Assembly (NCBI GenBank): GCA_965662645.1
Contig: CBFIII010000002.1
Span: 1 to 64,000 of the forward strand
Length of the DNA: 64,000 nucleotides
DNA from: UBA5342 sp965662645
GTDB lineage: Bacteria > Bacteroidota > Bacteroidia > Bacteroidales > UBA5342
Direction of reading: 5' to 3'
Within the stretch, counting starts at the first letter, position 1. Each line of letters begins with the position of its first letter. The notes under the pieces were generated by a model that worked only from the letters and a program-made list of their open reading frames with translations, ran no database searches and was not told the DNA's origin. The position numbers and the translations under genes were made by a program. Below, one piece after another: positions 24,826 to 34,419 of the stretch.

Positions 24826-26166
24826 ATGACTACTTTCTTAAAAAGCAAAAAACCGCAACTCGTTCTTTTCTTGCTCTCAATGGCTATTAGCAGTTCATTG
24901 TTAGTAGGAAACTTAAGAGTCATTAGTCCTGATGGTACAGGGTATCATTCATTGGCAGTGAATATTGCTAAAGGCCATGGTTTATCAAAAGTAGAGCAAG
25001 CTCCTTTTGTGCAAAGTTTTTTTCGCGAGCCAGGTTACCCTTATTTTTTAGGAGGAATCTATTCGCTTGTTAATCTCTTTACAGATATTGACTATATTCA
25101 CGATAATTATGCAAACCAGAAATTAACTAAGATATATCCTGAAATTGTAGCAGCTAAAATTATACAATGTATATTAGGCTCTGTTGCAATTCTTCTTTTG
25201 TACAGCATCTTTAGTCGATTGACGACACGTAAAATAGCATTTTTTTCTTGTGTTTCTACAGCTCTTTTTTTTAATCTTGCTTTTTATTATACATTCATTT
25301 TAAGAGAGGCATTAGTTTTTTTCTTATTAGTTTTGGCAAATTGGTTTTTTATTAAGCAGCTTAAGGAAAGGAAGAAATTATTATATGATTTAGCACTTGG
25401 CCTTACTGTTGGTTTACTTATTCTTGTTTTTCAGGTGCATGTCGTTATTGTGCCAGTATTATTCTTTGTGTATTTATATCATTTTAAGGATTTAAAGAAG
25501 TCTTTTTTCAAAACGTTCAGGGTTGGTTTAATAGCACTTCTGACTTTAATTCCACATTTAATTGCTGTTTATCAGTTTTATCCAGATGTGAGGATTGTAA
25601 AATCCGTTGGTTGTTCATTAACACATGAAATGGGAACACTAACTAGAGCTCAAAATATTGCTAAGTATTATGATGTGATTTCTGGTGATGAATGTTCTAA
25701 AATGAGAGTTTGGAACGATCCAAGCAAAGAGCAATTTGAAAGGTCTTTTAATGGTTATTATGTAGCGCAAGCAGATTCAATTAATAGGTTGATATCTGAA
25801 CCTGTTTTTTCAAAACGAAAAGTATTGGGACTACAAAAAGCTTTTCTGAAAAGTTTTTTCTTGACTAAATTAGGTCTTGTTAGCGGAAAACTTCTGCTTA
25901 AGAAGAATTTGTTGTATCTGTTTTCGTTGTTGCTTTTTCCAGTCTTTATAGGTCTTTTAGGATTGATAGGGGGGATAACAGTTGGTAGGAAATTTATTCC
26001 TTTCTTTTTCCCTTTTGTTGTATATAGTTTGTTATTCTTTCTATTAGGTTCAGAATACCGTAGAATGATTATAATTCAACCTTATTTGTTATTCTTTGTA
26101 GTTGTGTTGATATTTTACCTGCTTGATAGGTGGAAAAAGCATAGACTAGATATTATTTCGAAGTAA
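24826..26166 (+). CDS. GT-C fold membrane glycosyltransferase-like protein
   Basis: The 446-residue inner-membrane protein has about ten hydrophobic segments. The first periplasmic loop has SPDGTGYHSLAVNIAKGHGL, followed by FREPGYPYFLGGIYSL. An acidic residue in the first loop and a REPGYP-type motif are typical of GT-C enzymes of the PMT/ArnT group that use polyprenyl-phosphate sugars. It is the natural acceptor-side partner of the ArnC-like enzyme (21124) and the small transporter (19646). No substrate can be named. Confidence 0.7.
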   Translation: MTTFLKSKKPQLVLFLLSMAISSSLLVGNLRVISPDGTGYHSLAVNIAKGHGLSKVEQAPFVQSFFREPGYPYFLGGIYSLVNLFTDIDYIHDNYANQKLTKIYPEIVAAKIIQCILGSVAILLLYSIFSRLTTRKIAFFSCVSTALFFNLAFYYTFILREALVFFLLVLANWFFIKQLKERKKLLYDLALGLTVGLLILVFQVHVVIVPVLFFVYLYHFKDLKKSFFKTFRVGLIALLTLIPHLIAVYQFYPDVRIVKSVGCSLTHEMGTLTRAQNIAKYYDVISGDECSKMRVWNDPSKEQFERSFNGYYVAQADSINRLISEPVFSKRKVLGLQKAFLKSFFLTKLGLVSGKLLLKKNLLYLFSLLLFPVFIGLLGLIGGITVGRKFIPFFFPFVVYSLLFFLLGSEYRRMIIIQPYLLFFVVVLIFYLLDRWKKHRLDIISK

Positions 26167-26237
26167 TGTTAAGCACAAGAAAACATTTTTATAACATCCT
26201 GTTTTTTTGCAACTATCTCTTTCTGGGGTGAAATATA

Positions 26238-26543
26238 GGTGTTTTTTTAACTCCATTTTTCGGAAATTTAACTGATGTTGGTTTAATAGAGGAGGTAAAA
26301 GAATATTCAGATAGATTTGGAAGTTCACATATCCATGTAGGATATTAATCTTATTTAGTGTATTACGGACTTCTTGTCTGTTTTTTCTTTATACAGGACG
26401 GGTTCTTCTATTAAGAAAATTTTATTGTACTTCTAGAATGTCTAAATTTACGCGTAGCTTTTTTTGTGTTTAGTTTTTTTTATTGCATTCGCAACAATGA
26501 GTCAAATGTTAATTTTTTATTCGGGTTTGGCTCTCATTTTTGA
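26238..26543 (+). pseudogene. Decayed reading frame, possibly the C-terminus of a polymerase-like membrane protein
   Basis: One frame of 101 codons is interrupted only by two TAA codons (26346 and 26412). It reads TPFFGNLTDVGLIEEVKEYS, then SDRFGSSHIHVGY, stop, SYLVYYGLLVCFFFIQDGF, and after the second stop a further hydrophobic segment. A polar loop with SSH-x-x-VGY followed by SYLVYYGLLV recalls the last loop and helices of Wzy-like proteins. It lies in an otherwise empty 400-base gap. The family call is a guess; the coherent frame is the main evidence. Confidence 0.35.
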
Positions 26544-26566
26544 CAAGTATTATTTTGATAAAGAGC

Positions 26567-27175
26567 ATGGAAATTATAAAAAAGATGATGGAACAGATCC
26601 GCATAGTTTATGTGATTGATTTAATATATAGAAGAGTTCTTATTCTGTTTTTTACTTTAATGCTTAAAGTGAAAGTTATTTGGTGGGGGTGTGACATTGG
26701 CACACGTTCACGTGCGTTTGGTATAGTTCATATTAGACGTATAAATGAAAGTGTGATAAAGTTTGGAGATTTTTGTTCATTTAACTCTAAGTCAAATTCA
26801 AATTTAATAGGTGTTAATCGGCCTTGCATGCTGAGTACTTTGCAAAAAGGTGCAAAAATACAGATTGGAGATAATTGTGGTTTTAGTGGTACGGTTATCG
26901 GTGCTTTTGATTCTATTATATTAGGTAATAAAGTTCGATGTGGGGCAAATACACTTATTACCGACGCTGATTGGCACTTGGATGATCCACGTTCTGGAGA
27001 ACCATCAGCCGTAGTTATTCATGATAATGTATGGCTAGGGGAAGGTGTGAAAGTTTTAAAAGGTGTAGAGATTGGTGAAAATAGTGTAATTGGTGCTGGT
27101 AGTGTGGTGGTGAAAAGTATTCCTGCTAATGTTGTAGCAGCAGGTAACCCATGTCGAGTAATTAAGAAATTATGA
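26567..27175 (+). CDS. Left-handed beta-helix acyltransferase (WcaF/NodL-like)
   Basis: This is the intact relative of the fragment at 19126. The N-terminus has a hydrophobic helix followed by VIWWGCDIG. Hexapeptide coils follow (IKFGDFCSFNSKSNSNLIG, IQIGDNCGFSGTVIG, AVVIHDNVWLGEGVKVLKG), and the end is VVAAGNPCRVIKKL. ITDADWHLDD holds the histidine typical of this acetyltransferase group. ATGs at 26567, 26585 and 26588 are all possible; alignment with the truncated paralogue favours 26585 or 26588. It overlaps the next gene by 4 bp and probably O-acetylates the glycan or its precursor. Confidence 0.82.
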   Translation: MEIIKKMMEQIRIVYVIDLIYRRVLILFFTLMLKVKVIWWGCDIGTRSRAFGIVHIRRINESVIKFGDFCSFNSKSNSNLIGVNRPCMLSTLQKGAKIQIGDNCGFSGTVIGAFDSIILGNKVRCGANTLITDADWHLDDPRSGEPSAVVIHDNVWLGEGVKVLKGVEIGENSVIGAGSVVVKSIPANVVAAGNPCRVIKKL

Positions 27176-28344
27176 AAGAAAAAAACTTCAATGTGATTTT
27201 TATAGGGTCGTTCTTATTTCCAAATGGATATGCTGCAACACAGCGGAAGATTCAATTTTTAGATTATCTCAATCGACAAGGAGCAAAAACGAGGGTTCTT
27301 CTTACTTTAAAGTGGGCTAGAGGTCATGAGCTGAATGATAATAAAGGCGTTTTTAATGGAACACCCTATGAGGCTGTTGGAAGCTTTGTAAAGAAAAATA
27401 TATTCTTTCCGTTTACTTTTATTATGATGCAGATTCTTTTCTGTTATAAATTATGGAAGTATAAAGAAAATAAGGTGAATAACACAATTGTTTCTTTTAG
27501 TGCTAATTATGATAAAATATTAGTGCTACTTTGGGCAAAGCTTATTGGCTACAAATTAGTGTTTGATATTGTAGAAGACTTTTCAACCTTAGGTTATAGT
27601 GGTATAAAGAAAAGATTTGCACAGCTCACCCATCGTTTATTTATTGTGAAATTAGCTGATGCTTTATCCGTTATAAGTAAACATTTGGATGTAAAGTTTA
27701 GCTCTTTTGATATTAAATGTTTAATTATGAGAGTGCCAATATCAGCTAGTAATTTGAATTTGGCTTTGGATAAAAAAAAGACTGAAGGTTTTAATTTCTT
27801 ATATTCTGGAACTTATGGAGAAAAGGACGGTTTAGATACATTAATTACTGCATTTAAATTGCACTTAAATAATTATTTAGAATCAAAATTAGTAATGACA
27901 GGTAATTGTCCACCGAAGATCAAGGACTTAATAAGAAAAGAACTAGGCGACTTTGATAATGTGATTCTTACTGGACGATTAGAAGAAGATAATTATTATC
28001 AAACCCTACAAGATGCTGATGTTTTACTTATGACAAGGAATGATTCTGGATTTGCAAATGCTGGTTTTCCTTATAAACTAGGTGAGTATTTAGCTACTGG
28101 AAATCCTGTGATATGTAGTAAGGTTTCAGATATCTCTGATTATTTGGATGATAATGCGGTCTTCTATTTTCAACCCGAAAATGTTTTTGAACTTTCTGAA
28201 AAAATGAGTTATATAATAAGTCATTATGACGACGCTAAAAGAGTTGGAGAGAAAGGGAAAAAAGTGTGTTCATTATACTTTAATCCCGAAACTAATAGTG
28301 CCGTGTTTTATTCTTTAATTCAAAGTGCGACAAATCAGCAGTAG
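27172..28344 (+). CDS. Glycosyltransferase family 4
   Basis: The 390 residues form a GT-B protein. The N-terminal segment FIGSFLFPNGYAATQRKIQFL carries the glycine-rich donor-side loop. The C-terminal domain has FLYSGTYGEKDGLDTLITAF near 207 and the acidic cluster DVLLMTRNDSGFANAGFPYK, LGEYLATGNPVICSKVSD near 285-320. It should transfer one sugar of the repeat unit. The gene follows the acyltransferase by overlap. Confidence 0.82.
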   Translation: MKEKNFNVIFIGSFLFPNGYAATQRKIQFLDYLNRQGAKTRVLLTLKWARGHELNDNKGVFNGTPYEAVGSFVKKNIFFPFTFIMMQILFCYKLWKYKENKVNNTIVSFSANYDKILVLLWAKLIGYKLVFDIVEDFSTLGYSGIKKRFAQLTHRLFIVKLADALSVISKHLDVKFSSFDIKCLIMRVPISASNLNLALDKKKTEGFNFLYSGTYGEKDGLDTLITAFKLHLNNYLESKLVMTGNCPPKIKDLIRKELGDFDNVILTGRLEEDNYYQTLQDADVLLMTRNDSGFANAGFPYKLGEYLATGNPVICSKVSDISDYLDDNAVFYFQPENVFELSEKMSYIISHYDDAKRVGEKGKKVCSLYFNPETNSAVFYSLIQSATNQQ

Positions 28345-28362
28345 TTGCTGTTAATCAATAAT

Positions 28363-30000
28363 ATGAAATACACACAAGCTAATATCAATGAAATTCAAGA
28401 TGTAAAACTAATTTCTGGTTATGCTGTATCTCGTAACGAAAACAAAGAAACTAACATAAAGTTAGTGAAAATGTTAGTTGAGAATTATGCTCTTGATTTT
28501 ATCAAACACATCAAAGGGCACTTCATCATCCAGTTAAAAGATGAAAAGTGTAATATACATCTATACACCGACCATATCGGCATTAAGAAGTTATTCTATT
28601 GGCAAAACGGGAAAAACTTTATTATCTCTGATAGTATTGATGATATTGTGAAAGAGGTTAAACCTAAGCTGTCATCTACTAATCTAGCTCTGCATTCCTT
28701 ATTTCATCATTTTGTGGATGGAAGAACAATGTACGAAGGGGTGTTTTATTCTAAACCAGCGTCGCATTTTGTTATATCGTCTCAAGGAGAATTAAGTATT
28801 GAGCAGTATTGGGGGTATGATGAGTTACTAAAGCTTCCTGAAAAGAAATATGATTATAAGGATTTTGCAACAGTTTTAAATAAAATCACAAAATCATACT
28901 TAGCATTAAGTGAGGGTGGTAATGTGACCATGACATTGACGGGGGGAATGGATAGTCGTATTGTGTTAGGGGCCTTATTAGCTAATGATGTAAAGCCTTA
29001 TGCATTTACATTTGGAAATGAGAATTCTGCGGATGTAGAGTGTTCTACAGAGATCGCAAAAGCTTTTGGCTTAGACTATAATAATTATAATTACCCACAC
29101 TCAACAGCAGATTGGTACAAAGCATTATCTGAAGAGATTGTAAGAAAAGGGAATTCTTTAGTACATATTCACAGAAGCCATCGTCTTGATGCTTTGAAGC
29201 GAGAGAAACAACAGCATCCTGATGTTGATACTATTTTTTTGGGTGCAATGGGAGGTGAAGGTATTAGAGGATTGCACTATGATGATTTAATAACAACGCC
29301 ATTTGTTCGTCGATATTATGAAAACGATGAAGATGTTGAGAGCCTTGTAAAAGAATATTTACCGCTCTATTTTTATAGGATAGATGATGTTGATGTTTCG
29401 GAAGTAATAAATATAATTAATGACCTTCCATATATTAAGAACAGTTATAAAAATAATCAGTTTTTTCTTTTATATGAGTTAGTCGCTTCTTTACATGATA
29501 CGCAAGACATTACTTTGTATTATTCGTCCTATAAAAATGTGATCACCCCTTTTCTTGATATTGATTATTTGGAAATGCTTTTTTCTTCGGATTATCATTT
29601 ACTAAGAAAAGAAGGTACTTCTCATAAGATAAAAGACCGTTTAGTTATTCCAAAGTTTCACTGTAATGTTTCCCATTGTATATATTCGGACTTAGATCGA
29701 TTCCAGTATTCAAATGGTTTTTCTCCCAAAGAATATTTATTGGGAAAATATCCTTATTTATTCATAAGAGGTGTCAGACGATATTTTAAGAAAAAATATC
29801 CTCCAAATTTTCCTTATGATTCTTGGTTTTATCCTTTTGTTGTAGATCATTTAATGGATGATTTCGATGAAAGACTTAATCTGTTATTTGATATAGAAAG
29901 AGCCAAGAGAATGGTTAAGAATGAGGAGCATTCATTCAAGGAAGGGTATTGGCATAAAATGACTAATTTGATAATGTATAATATGATGTTAAAGAAGTAA
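28363..30000 (+). CDS. Asparagine-synthetase-like protein lacking the glutaminase cysteine
   Basis: The 545-residue protein has an N-terminal Ntn-hydrolase-like region (to about 180; IYTDHIGIKKLFYW resembles the glutaminase domain) and a C-terminal PP-loop synthetase domain. The PP-loop motif TLTGGMDSR is near residue 191, in the SGGxDS position. Asparagine synthetase needs Cys2 as nucleophile; this protein begins MKYTQANI and has no N-terminal Cys. It may thus use free ammonia or join another amine, as beta-lactam synthetases do. ATG 28363 is chosen; TTG 28345 is an alternative. In a glycan locus it could amidate a uronic acid. Its neighbours are ATP-grasp genes. Confidence 0.8.
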   Translation: MKYTQANINEIQDVKLISGYAVSRNENKETNIKLVKMLVENYALDFIKHIKGHFIIQLKDEKCNIHLYTDHIGIKKLFYWQNGKNFIISDSIDDIVKEVKPKLSSTNLALHSLFHHFVDGRTMYEGVFYSKPASHFVISSQGELSIEQYWGYDELLKLPEKKYDYKDFATVLNKITKSYLALSEGGNVTMTLTGGMDSRIVLGALLANDVKPYAFTFGNENSADVECSTEIAKAFGLDYNNYNYPHSTADWYKALSEEIVRKGNSLVHIHRSHRLDALKREKQQHPDVDTIFLGAMGGEGIRGLHYDDLITTPFVRRYYENDEDVESLVKEYLPLYFYRIDDVDVSEVINIINDLPYIKNSYKNNQFFLLYELVASLHDTQDITLYYSSYKNVITPFLDIDYLEMLFSSDYHLLRKEGTSHKIKDRLVIPKFHCNVSHCIYSDLDRFQYSNGFSPKEYLLGKYPYLFIRGVRRYFKKKYPPNFPYDSWFYPFVVDHLMDDFDERLNLLFDIERAKRMVKNEEHSFKEGYWHKMTNLIMYNMMLKK

Positions 30001-30003
30001 ATA

Positions 30004-31050
30004 ATGAAATTAACAATACTAAGAAATGAAGATGTTAATTCTTCAAAAAAATGGGAAATAGCTTGTAAAAAAGGCGATATTGCTTATTCTGTGATTGATT
30101 TAACTTCTAGCTATTGGTATGAACAAGTTTGTGGGGATGATTCGGATTGTTTTTTATTAAAACCACCAGGAGAAACCTTTAAATACAAAACTTTATATGA
30201 TGAGCGTTTGTATGTTATCACTAAGGTTATGAAACGTCGCACTTATCCTACATATGAAGAAGTTTTGATTTATGAAAACAAGCGTATGTTATCTGCTTTT
30301 TTAAAAGGTGCACATATACCAATGCCTGAAACAAATGTGTTTTATTCAAAGGATGAGGCTCTAGATTTTAACAAACACTGTCAATTTCCTATTGTAGCCA
30401 AGACTGGCATTGGCGCTTCGGGTACAGGGGTTGAAATAATAAAAAGTAAAAACACATTGGAGACCTATATAAAGAAAGCTTTTGGTAAAGGAATTAAAAG
30501 ACGTTTAGGCCCTAATAGGAAAACAGGTAATGTAAAGACTTGGACCAAAAAAGCGTATGCTAGTCCCTCTTTTTTTATTTCTAAAGTGAGAAAGTACATT
30601 AATATCTATAAAGATGCACAAAAGGGTTATGTTATCTTGCAGGAATATACGCCACACGATTATGAATGGCGCATTGTGAAGATTGGCGAGTCTTGGTTTG
30701 GTCATCAAAAGGTAAAGGATGGCGATAAAGCAAGTGGGACAAAGGGAATTGATTATATTGCACCACCTTTTGCCCTTTTAGATTTTTCTAAGAAGTTGTG
30801 CGATAGATGGAATTTCACGTGTATGGCTATAGATGTTTTTGAACATCCAACTAAGGGCTATGTGGTTAATGAACTTCAAACCATATTTGGACATGTGCAA
30901 GATCATATACTAGAAGTTGATGGTAAAGTGGGGCGTTTCATTTTTAGAGAAGGTTGGCAGTTTGAAGAAGGAGACTTTAATACGAATGAATCGTATGACT
31001 TACGACTTAAGCATTTGTTAGAAAACTTAGAGTTACAACATGAAGAGTAA
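30004..31050 (+). CDS. RimK-like ATP-grasp ligase
   Basis: The 348-residue protein has the ATP-grasp core: YENKRMLSAFLKGAHIPMPE near residue 90, FPIVAKTGIGASGTGVEI near 128 (glycine-rich loop), VILQEYTPHDYEWRIVKIG near 214 and MAIDVFEHPTKGYVVNELQT near 278 (E and N for metal). RimK-type enzymes ligate an amino acid to a carboxylate. It is 3 bp after the asparagine-synthetase-like gene, and overlaps the next gene by 11 bp. Two amide-forming enzymes side by side suggest a two-step or linked amide modification. Confidence 0.8.
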   Translation: MKLTILRNEDVNSSKKWEIACKKGDIAYSVIDLTSSYWYEQVCGDDSDCFLLKPPGETFKYKTLYDERLYVITKVMKRRTYPTYEEVLIYENKRMLSAFLKGAHIPMPETNVFYSKDEALDFNKHCQFPIVAKTGIGASGTGVEIIKSKNTLETYIKKAFGKGIKRRLGPNRKTGNVKTWTKKAYASPSFFISKVRKYINIYKDAQKGYVILQEYTPHDYEWRIVKIGESWFGHQKVKDGDKASGTKGIDYIAPPFALLDFSKKLCDRWNFTCMAIDVFEHPTKGYVVNELQTIFGHVQDHILEVDGKVGRFIFREGWQFEEGDFNTNESYDLRLKHLLENLELQHEE

Positions 31051-32107
31051 TAAAGTCTTAATATTGGTTCCCAGCCCTAAAATTGCAGGAGGTGTTAGTA
31101 ATTATTATAAGGTTCTAAAACCATATTTAGGCGAAGAGTTTTCTTATATGGTTAGAGGTCGGCGCTTGTATCTAAAACGATTTGATATATTATTCTTATT
31201 TTTCTGCTATGCATTAGATTATATTATTTTTTTATGCAGAATACCTTTCTACAAGCAAGTTGTTATTAATCACTCTTTGTCAAAAGATGTGTTTGTTAGA
31301 GATTTATTGTATCTGAGGATTTCAAAAATTTTTAATAAAAAAGTAAGTATTTTTTTTAGAGGACTTGATCCTAAGATACAACAGTTAGTAGATACAGGAG
31401 GGTTTCCTTCATTTAAAACATCTTTTTTTAAGGCTGATCGATTGATTGTACTTTCGTCTGCATTTAAAAAAAAAATAAAAAGCTGGGGTTATTCAGGTGA
31501 GATTATTGAAGAAACAACTATTGTAGATCCTAGTTTGTTAACCTATAATCATACAGAAGTAGTCTCTAAAAGTAATAAACGTATTCTTTTCCTTTCACGT
31601 GTAGAGAAGTATAAGGGGGTATATGAACTTTTAGATGCTTTTATTGCATTACATGAAAAGCACAATGATTATGAGCTTATAATTGCTGGTGATGGAGGTG
31701 CTTTAGCTGATTTAAAAGAAATCGTGATAGAGAAAGGACTAAAGAATATCGTGTTTCTTGGACACATAGAAGGAGAAAAAAAGGCTAGAGTTTTATTTGA
31801 TGCCGATTTATTTGTTTTTCCTTCTTATGCCGAAGGTATGCCTAATGCGATATTGGAAGCAATGGCTTTTGGTTTGCCAATTATAACGTCTAATGTTGGA
31901 GGAATACCGGACATATTTACAGATGGTAAGAATGGTTATATGACATCAGATATCAGTCCAACTAATTTGGAGAATCTTATGTGTGATCTATTAGGTAATG
32001 AAAAATTGATGTCTGATTTTTCTGAAAATAATAAAATCAGTTCTAAACAGTTTTTTGCAAATAATGTAGCACATCGCTTAACTAAAATATTTTTTAATGA
32101 AATATAA
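31040..32107 (+). CDS. Glycosyltransferase family 4
   Basis: The 355-residue GT-B protein starts VLILVPSPKIAGGVSNYYKVL. It carries ILFLSRVEKYKGVYELLDAF near 188, FPSYAEGMPNAILEAMAFG near 258 (the E-x7-E nucleotide-sugar motif) and GGIPDIFTDGKNGYM. These are the classical GT4 hallmarks. It overlaps the next gene by 11 bp. It should add one residue to the lipid-linked glycan. Confidence 0.9.
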   Translation: MKSNKVLILVPSPKIAGGVSNYYKVLKPYLGEEFSYMVRGRRLYLKRFDILFLFFCYALDYIIFLCRIPFYKQVVINHSLSKDVFVRDLLYLRISKIFNKKVSIFFRGLDPKIQQLVDTGGFPSFKTSFFKADRLIVLSSAFKKKIKSWGYSGEIIEETTIVDPSLLTYNHTEVVSKSNKRILFLSRVEKYKGVYELLDAFIALHEKHNDYELIIAGDGGALADLKEIVIEKGLKNIVFLGHIEGEKKARVLFDADLFVFPSYAEGMPNAILEAMAFGLPIITSNVGGIPDIFTDGKNGYMTSDISPTNLENLMCDLLGNEKLMSDFSENNKISSKQFFANNVAHRLTKIFFNEI

Positions 32108-33266
32108 TTATTCCTTAAAAACACTAAAGAGGTATATTAAAAAGGAAGGCTTTAAAGGCTATGATCCCTATGATACACTTAATAGTCCATTTCTTTTTCA
32201 GAAGATGGGGAATTGGGTAACAACCGTTGCTATTCAGATACAGAAGAGAAATCCTCTACACATACGCCCATTTTTGGGGATCAGGAAAAGCTATAACCCT
32301 AAAGGTATGGGGTTAATGTTAAAAGCTTATTGTATCCAATATGAGTTGCATGGCAAAAATGAAGATCTAGAATCGATAAAATTCATCTTCGGATGGCTTA
32401 AGGAGAATACATCCAAAGGTTATAGTGGGGCGTGTTGGGGCTATAATTTTGATTGGGCAAATCTAGGAGGTTACTTGAAGGCTTATACACCTTCTGTTGT
32501 TGTGACTGCTTTTGTTATCGATGGTATATTTGAATATTATAAGCTTACTAATGACAAAGAAGCAAAAGATCTTATCGTAAGTTCTGCTGACTATATCTTA
32601 AAGGATTTGCCAATTACAGAGTTCGAAAATGGATTATCAATTGCTTATACCCATCAATCAACAGGCGTTTGTTATAATGCTTCACTTTTGGGGGCTGAAA
32701 CATTAGCGAAAGTTTATTCTATTACAAAAGATGAAAGTTTATTAGAGACAGCTAGTTGTGCTGTCGATTATGTCTTGAGCAAGCAGAAGAAGGATGGTTC
32801 ATGGTTTTATAGTTATAATCCAGAATTAGATCAAGAGAGAAGACAAATAGACTTTCACCAAGGTTTTATTTTGGTTTCTTTAGCAAATTATGTACACTAT
32901 TCTGGACAAAAACGCAGTGATATAGAACAGTCCATTAGTAAAGGTTTGGCATTCTATAAAAAAGAACAATTTTCCAGTAATGGCATCGCTAAATGGCGCA
33001 TACCTAAACAATGGCCTATTGAGATTCATAATCAAGCACAGGGTATTATTACTTTTGCTTTATTGCAGAACTATGATGCCTCTTATCTTGATTTTTCAAC
33101 ACAAATAGCAGAGTGGACTGTAGGGCATATGCAAGATAAAAAGGGCTATTTCTATTATCAATTTCATAAAAACTATAAGATAAAAATTCCGTATATGCGT
33201 TGGTCGCAAGCCTGGATGTTGTTAGCTTTGTCGGTTTTAGAAACAGTGGAGAAGGATGAAAAATAA
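32097..33266 (+). CDS. Alpha/alpha-toroid protein of unknown function
   Basis: The 389-residue protein has repeated helical hairpins with Gly/Ala/Trp-rich turns (KGYSGACWGYNFDWANLGG, QKKDGSWFYSYNPELDQ, KGYFYYQFHKNYKIKIPYMR, WSQAWMLLAL). These suggest an (alpha/alpha)6 barrel like those of six-hairpin glycosidases, glucuronyl epimerases and polysaccharide lyases. It has no signal peptide, so it may act on a cytoplasmic lipid-linked precursor rather than as a secreted hydrolase. No catalytic residue was identified. It overlaps both neighbours. Function is unknown. Confidence 0.55.
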   Translation: MKYNYSLKTLKRYIKKEGFKGYDPYDTLNSPFLFQKMGNWVTTVAIQIQKRNPLHIRPFLGIRKSYNPKGMGLMLKAYCIQYELHGKNEDLESIKFIFGWLKENTSKGYSGACWGYNFDWANLGGYLKAYTPSVVVTAFVIDGIFEYYKLTNDKEAKDLIVSSADYILKDLPITEFENGLSIAYTHQSTGVCYNASLLGAETLAKVYSITKDESLLETASCAVDYVLSKQKKDGSWFYSYNPELDQERRQIDFHQGFILVSLANYVHYSGQKRSDIEQSISKGLAFYKKEQFSSNGIAKWRIPKQWPIEIHNQAQGIITFALLQNYDASYLDFSTQIAEWTVGHMQDKKGYFYYQFHKNYKIKIPYMRWSQAWMLLALSVLETVEKDEK

Positions 33267-34419
33267 GTCAGGAGTAATTATTATTGAAGGCCATGTACAA
33301 GGCTTAGCGAATACCCGAGCTTTAGGTGAGCAGGGTATCCCCGTAGTGGTGGTGGATGTGCATTCGTGTGTGGCAGCCTCTTCTAAATTTTGTCAGGATT
33401 TTTATACATGTCCTCCTTTTATTGAAGATAGCTTTGCTGATTTCTTGATAGATTTGGCGCAAGATCAGAATTTGCAGGGTTGGTTGTTGCTACCTTCAAA
33501 TGATCACGCCGTTTATACGCTTTCTAAGCATAAAGAAAAGCTAAAGAAGTTTTATAAATTTTTAGTTCCAGATTTTAAGGAGTTAGATAAAATATATGAT
33601 AAGGTAAAACTACTTGATTTAGCGAAGAAACTTTTAGTCCCCATTCCTAAAACTTTCTGTATTAATGAGAAAACGAAAGTTGAAGAATTGAACCTAGCCT
33701 ATCCTGTACTCACAAGAGGTAGAAATGGCTTATCGTTTTATAAAAAGGTGGGGCGTATTGGTTTTGTTTCAAAAAGTGGAATTGAGTTAAAACGTGATTT
33801 AAACCTAATATCTGAGAAAACCAATTTAGAGACTGCATTTACTCAGGAATTTATTCCTTTTGATGGAACAAACAAAACAATTTCTTTCACAGCTTTTTGT
33901 ATTGGTGGCGAGATAAAATGTTTTTGGATGGGGGTAAAGTTAAGGGAGCATCCTCTTCAAGTGGGAACAGCAACGTTTACCGAAAGTATTTATATCGATG
34001 AATGTTTAAAGCAATCTATAATATTATTGAGAGCATTGAATTATGAAGGTATTTGTGAAGTTGAATACTTAAAAGATCCACGCGTAAATCAATATAAATT
34101 GATAGAGATTAATCCTCGCACGTGGCTTTGGGTGGGGCATGCTATTGCTTCTGGTGTTAATTATCCTCTACTAGCATATAACTATGTTAATGGTATAGAA
34201 AATCAATATCCTGTGAAATATAATTTGGGTCTAAAATGGCGAAACCCAATATCTGATTTGTTGTTTAGTTTGTTAGCTATTGTAGAAGGGAAGCTTTCCT
34301 TGAAACAATATATGATATATAATCAAGGACCTGTAGTCAATTCGCTTTGGTATAAAGGAGATCTAAAACCTTTTTTTAGGTATGCTGCATTAATGTTGAA
34401 ATTTTTAAAGAATAGATAA
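33256..34419 (+). CDS. ATP-grasp ligase (carboxylate-amine ligase-like)
   Basis: The 387-residue protein shows the ATP-grasp features PVLTRGRNGLSFYKKVG near 153, an FTQEFIPFDGTNKTISF segment, and GICEVEYLKDPRVNQYKLIE plus INPRTWLWVGHA near 258 (E, N and R for metal and substrate). The N-terminal part reads GVIIIEGHVQGLANTRALGE. It is the third ATP-grasp gene in the locus. The product is probably an amide or peptide bond to a sugar or amino acid. It overlaps the next gene by 1 base. Confidence 0.78.
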   Translation: MKNKSGVIIIEGHVQGLANTRALGEQGIPVVVVDVHSCVAASSKFCQDFYTCPPFIEDSFADFLIDLAQDQNLQGWLLLPSNDHAVYTLSKHKEKLKKFYKFLVPDFKELDKIYDKVKLLDLAKKLLVPIPKTFCINEKTKVEELNLAYPVLTRGRNGLSFYKKVGRIGFVSKSGIELKRDLNLISEKTNLETAFTQEFIPFDGTNKTISFTAFCIGGEIKCFWMGVKLREHPLQVGTATFTESIYIDECLKQSIILLRALNYEGICEVEYLKDPRVNQYKLIEINPRTWLWVGHAIASGVNYPLLAYNYVNGIENQYPVKYNLGLKWRNPISDLLFSLLAIVEGKLSLKQYMIYNQGPVVNSLWYKGDLKPFFRYAALMLKFLKNR

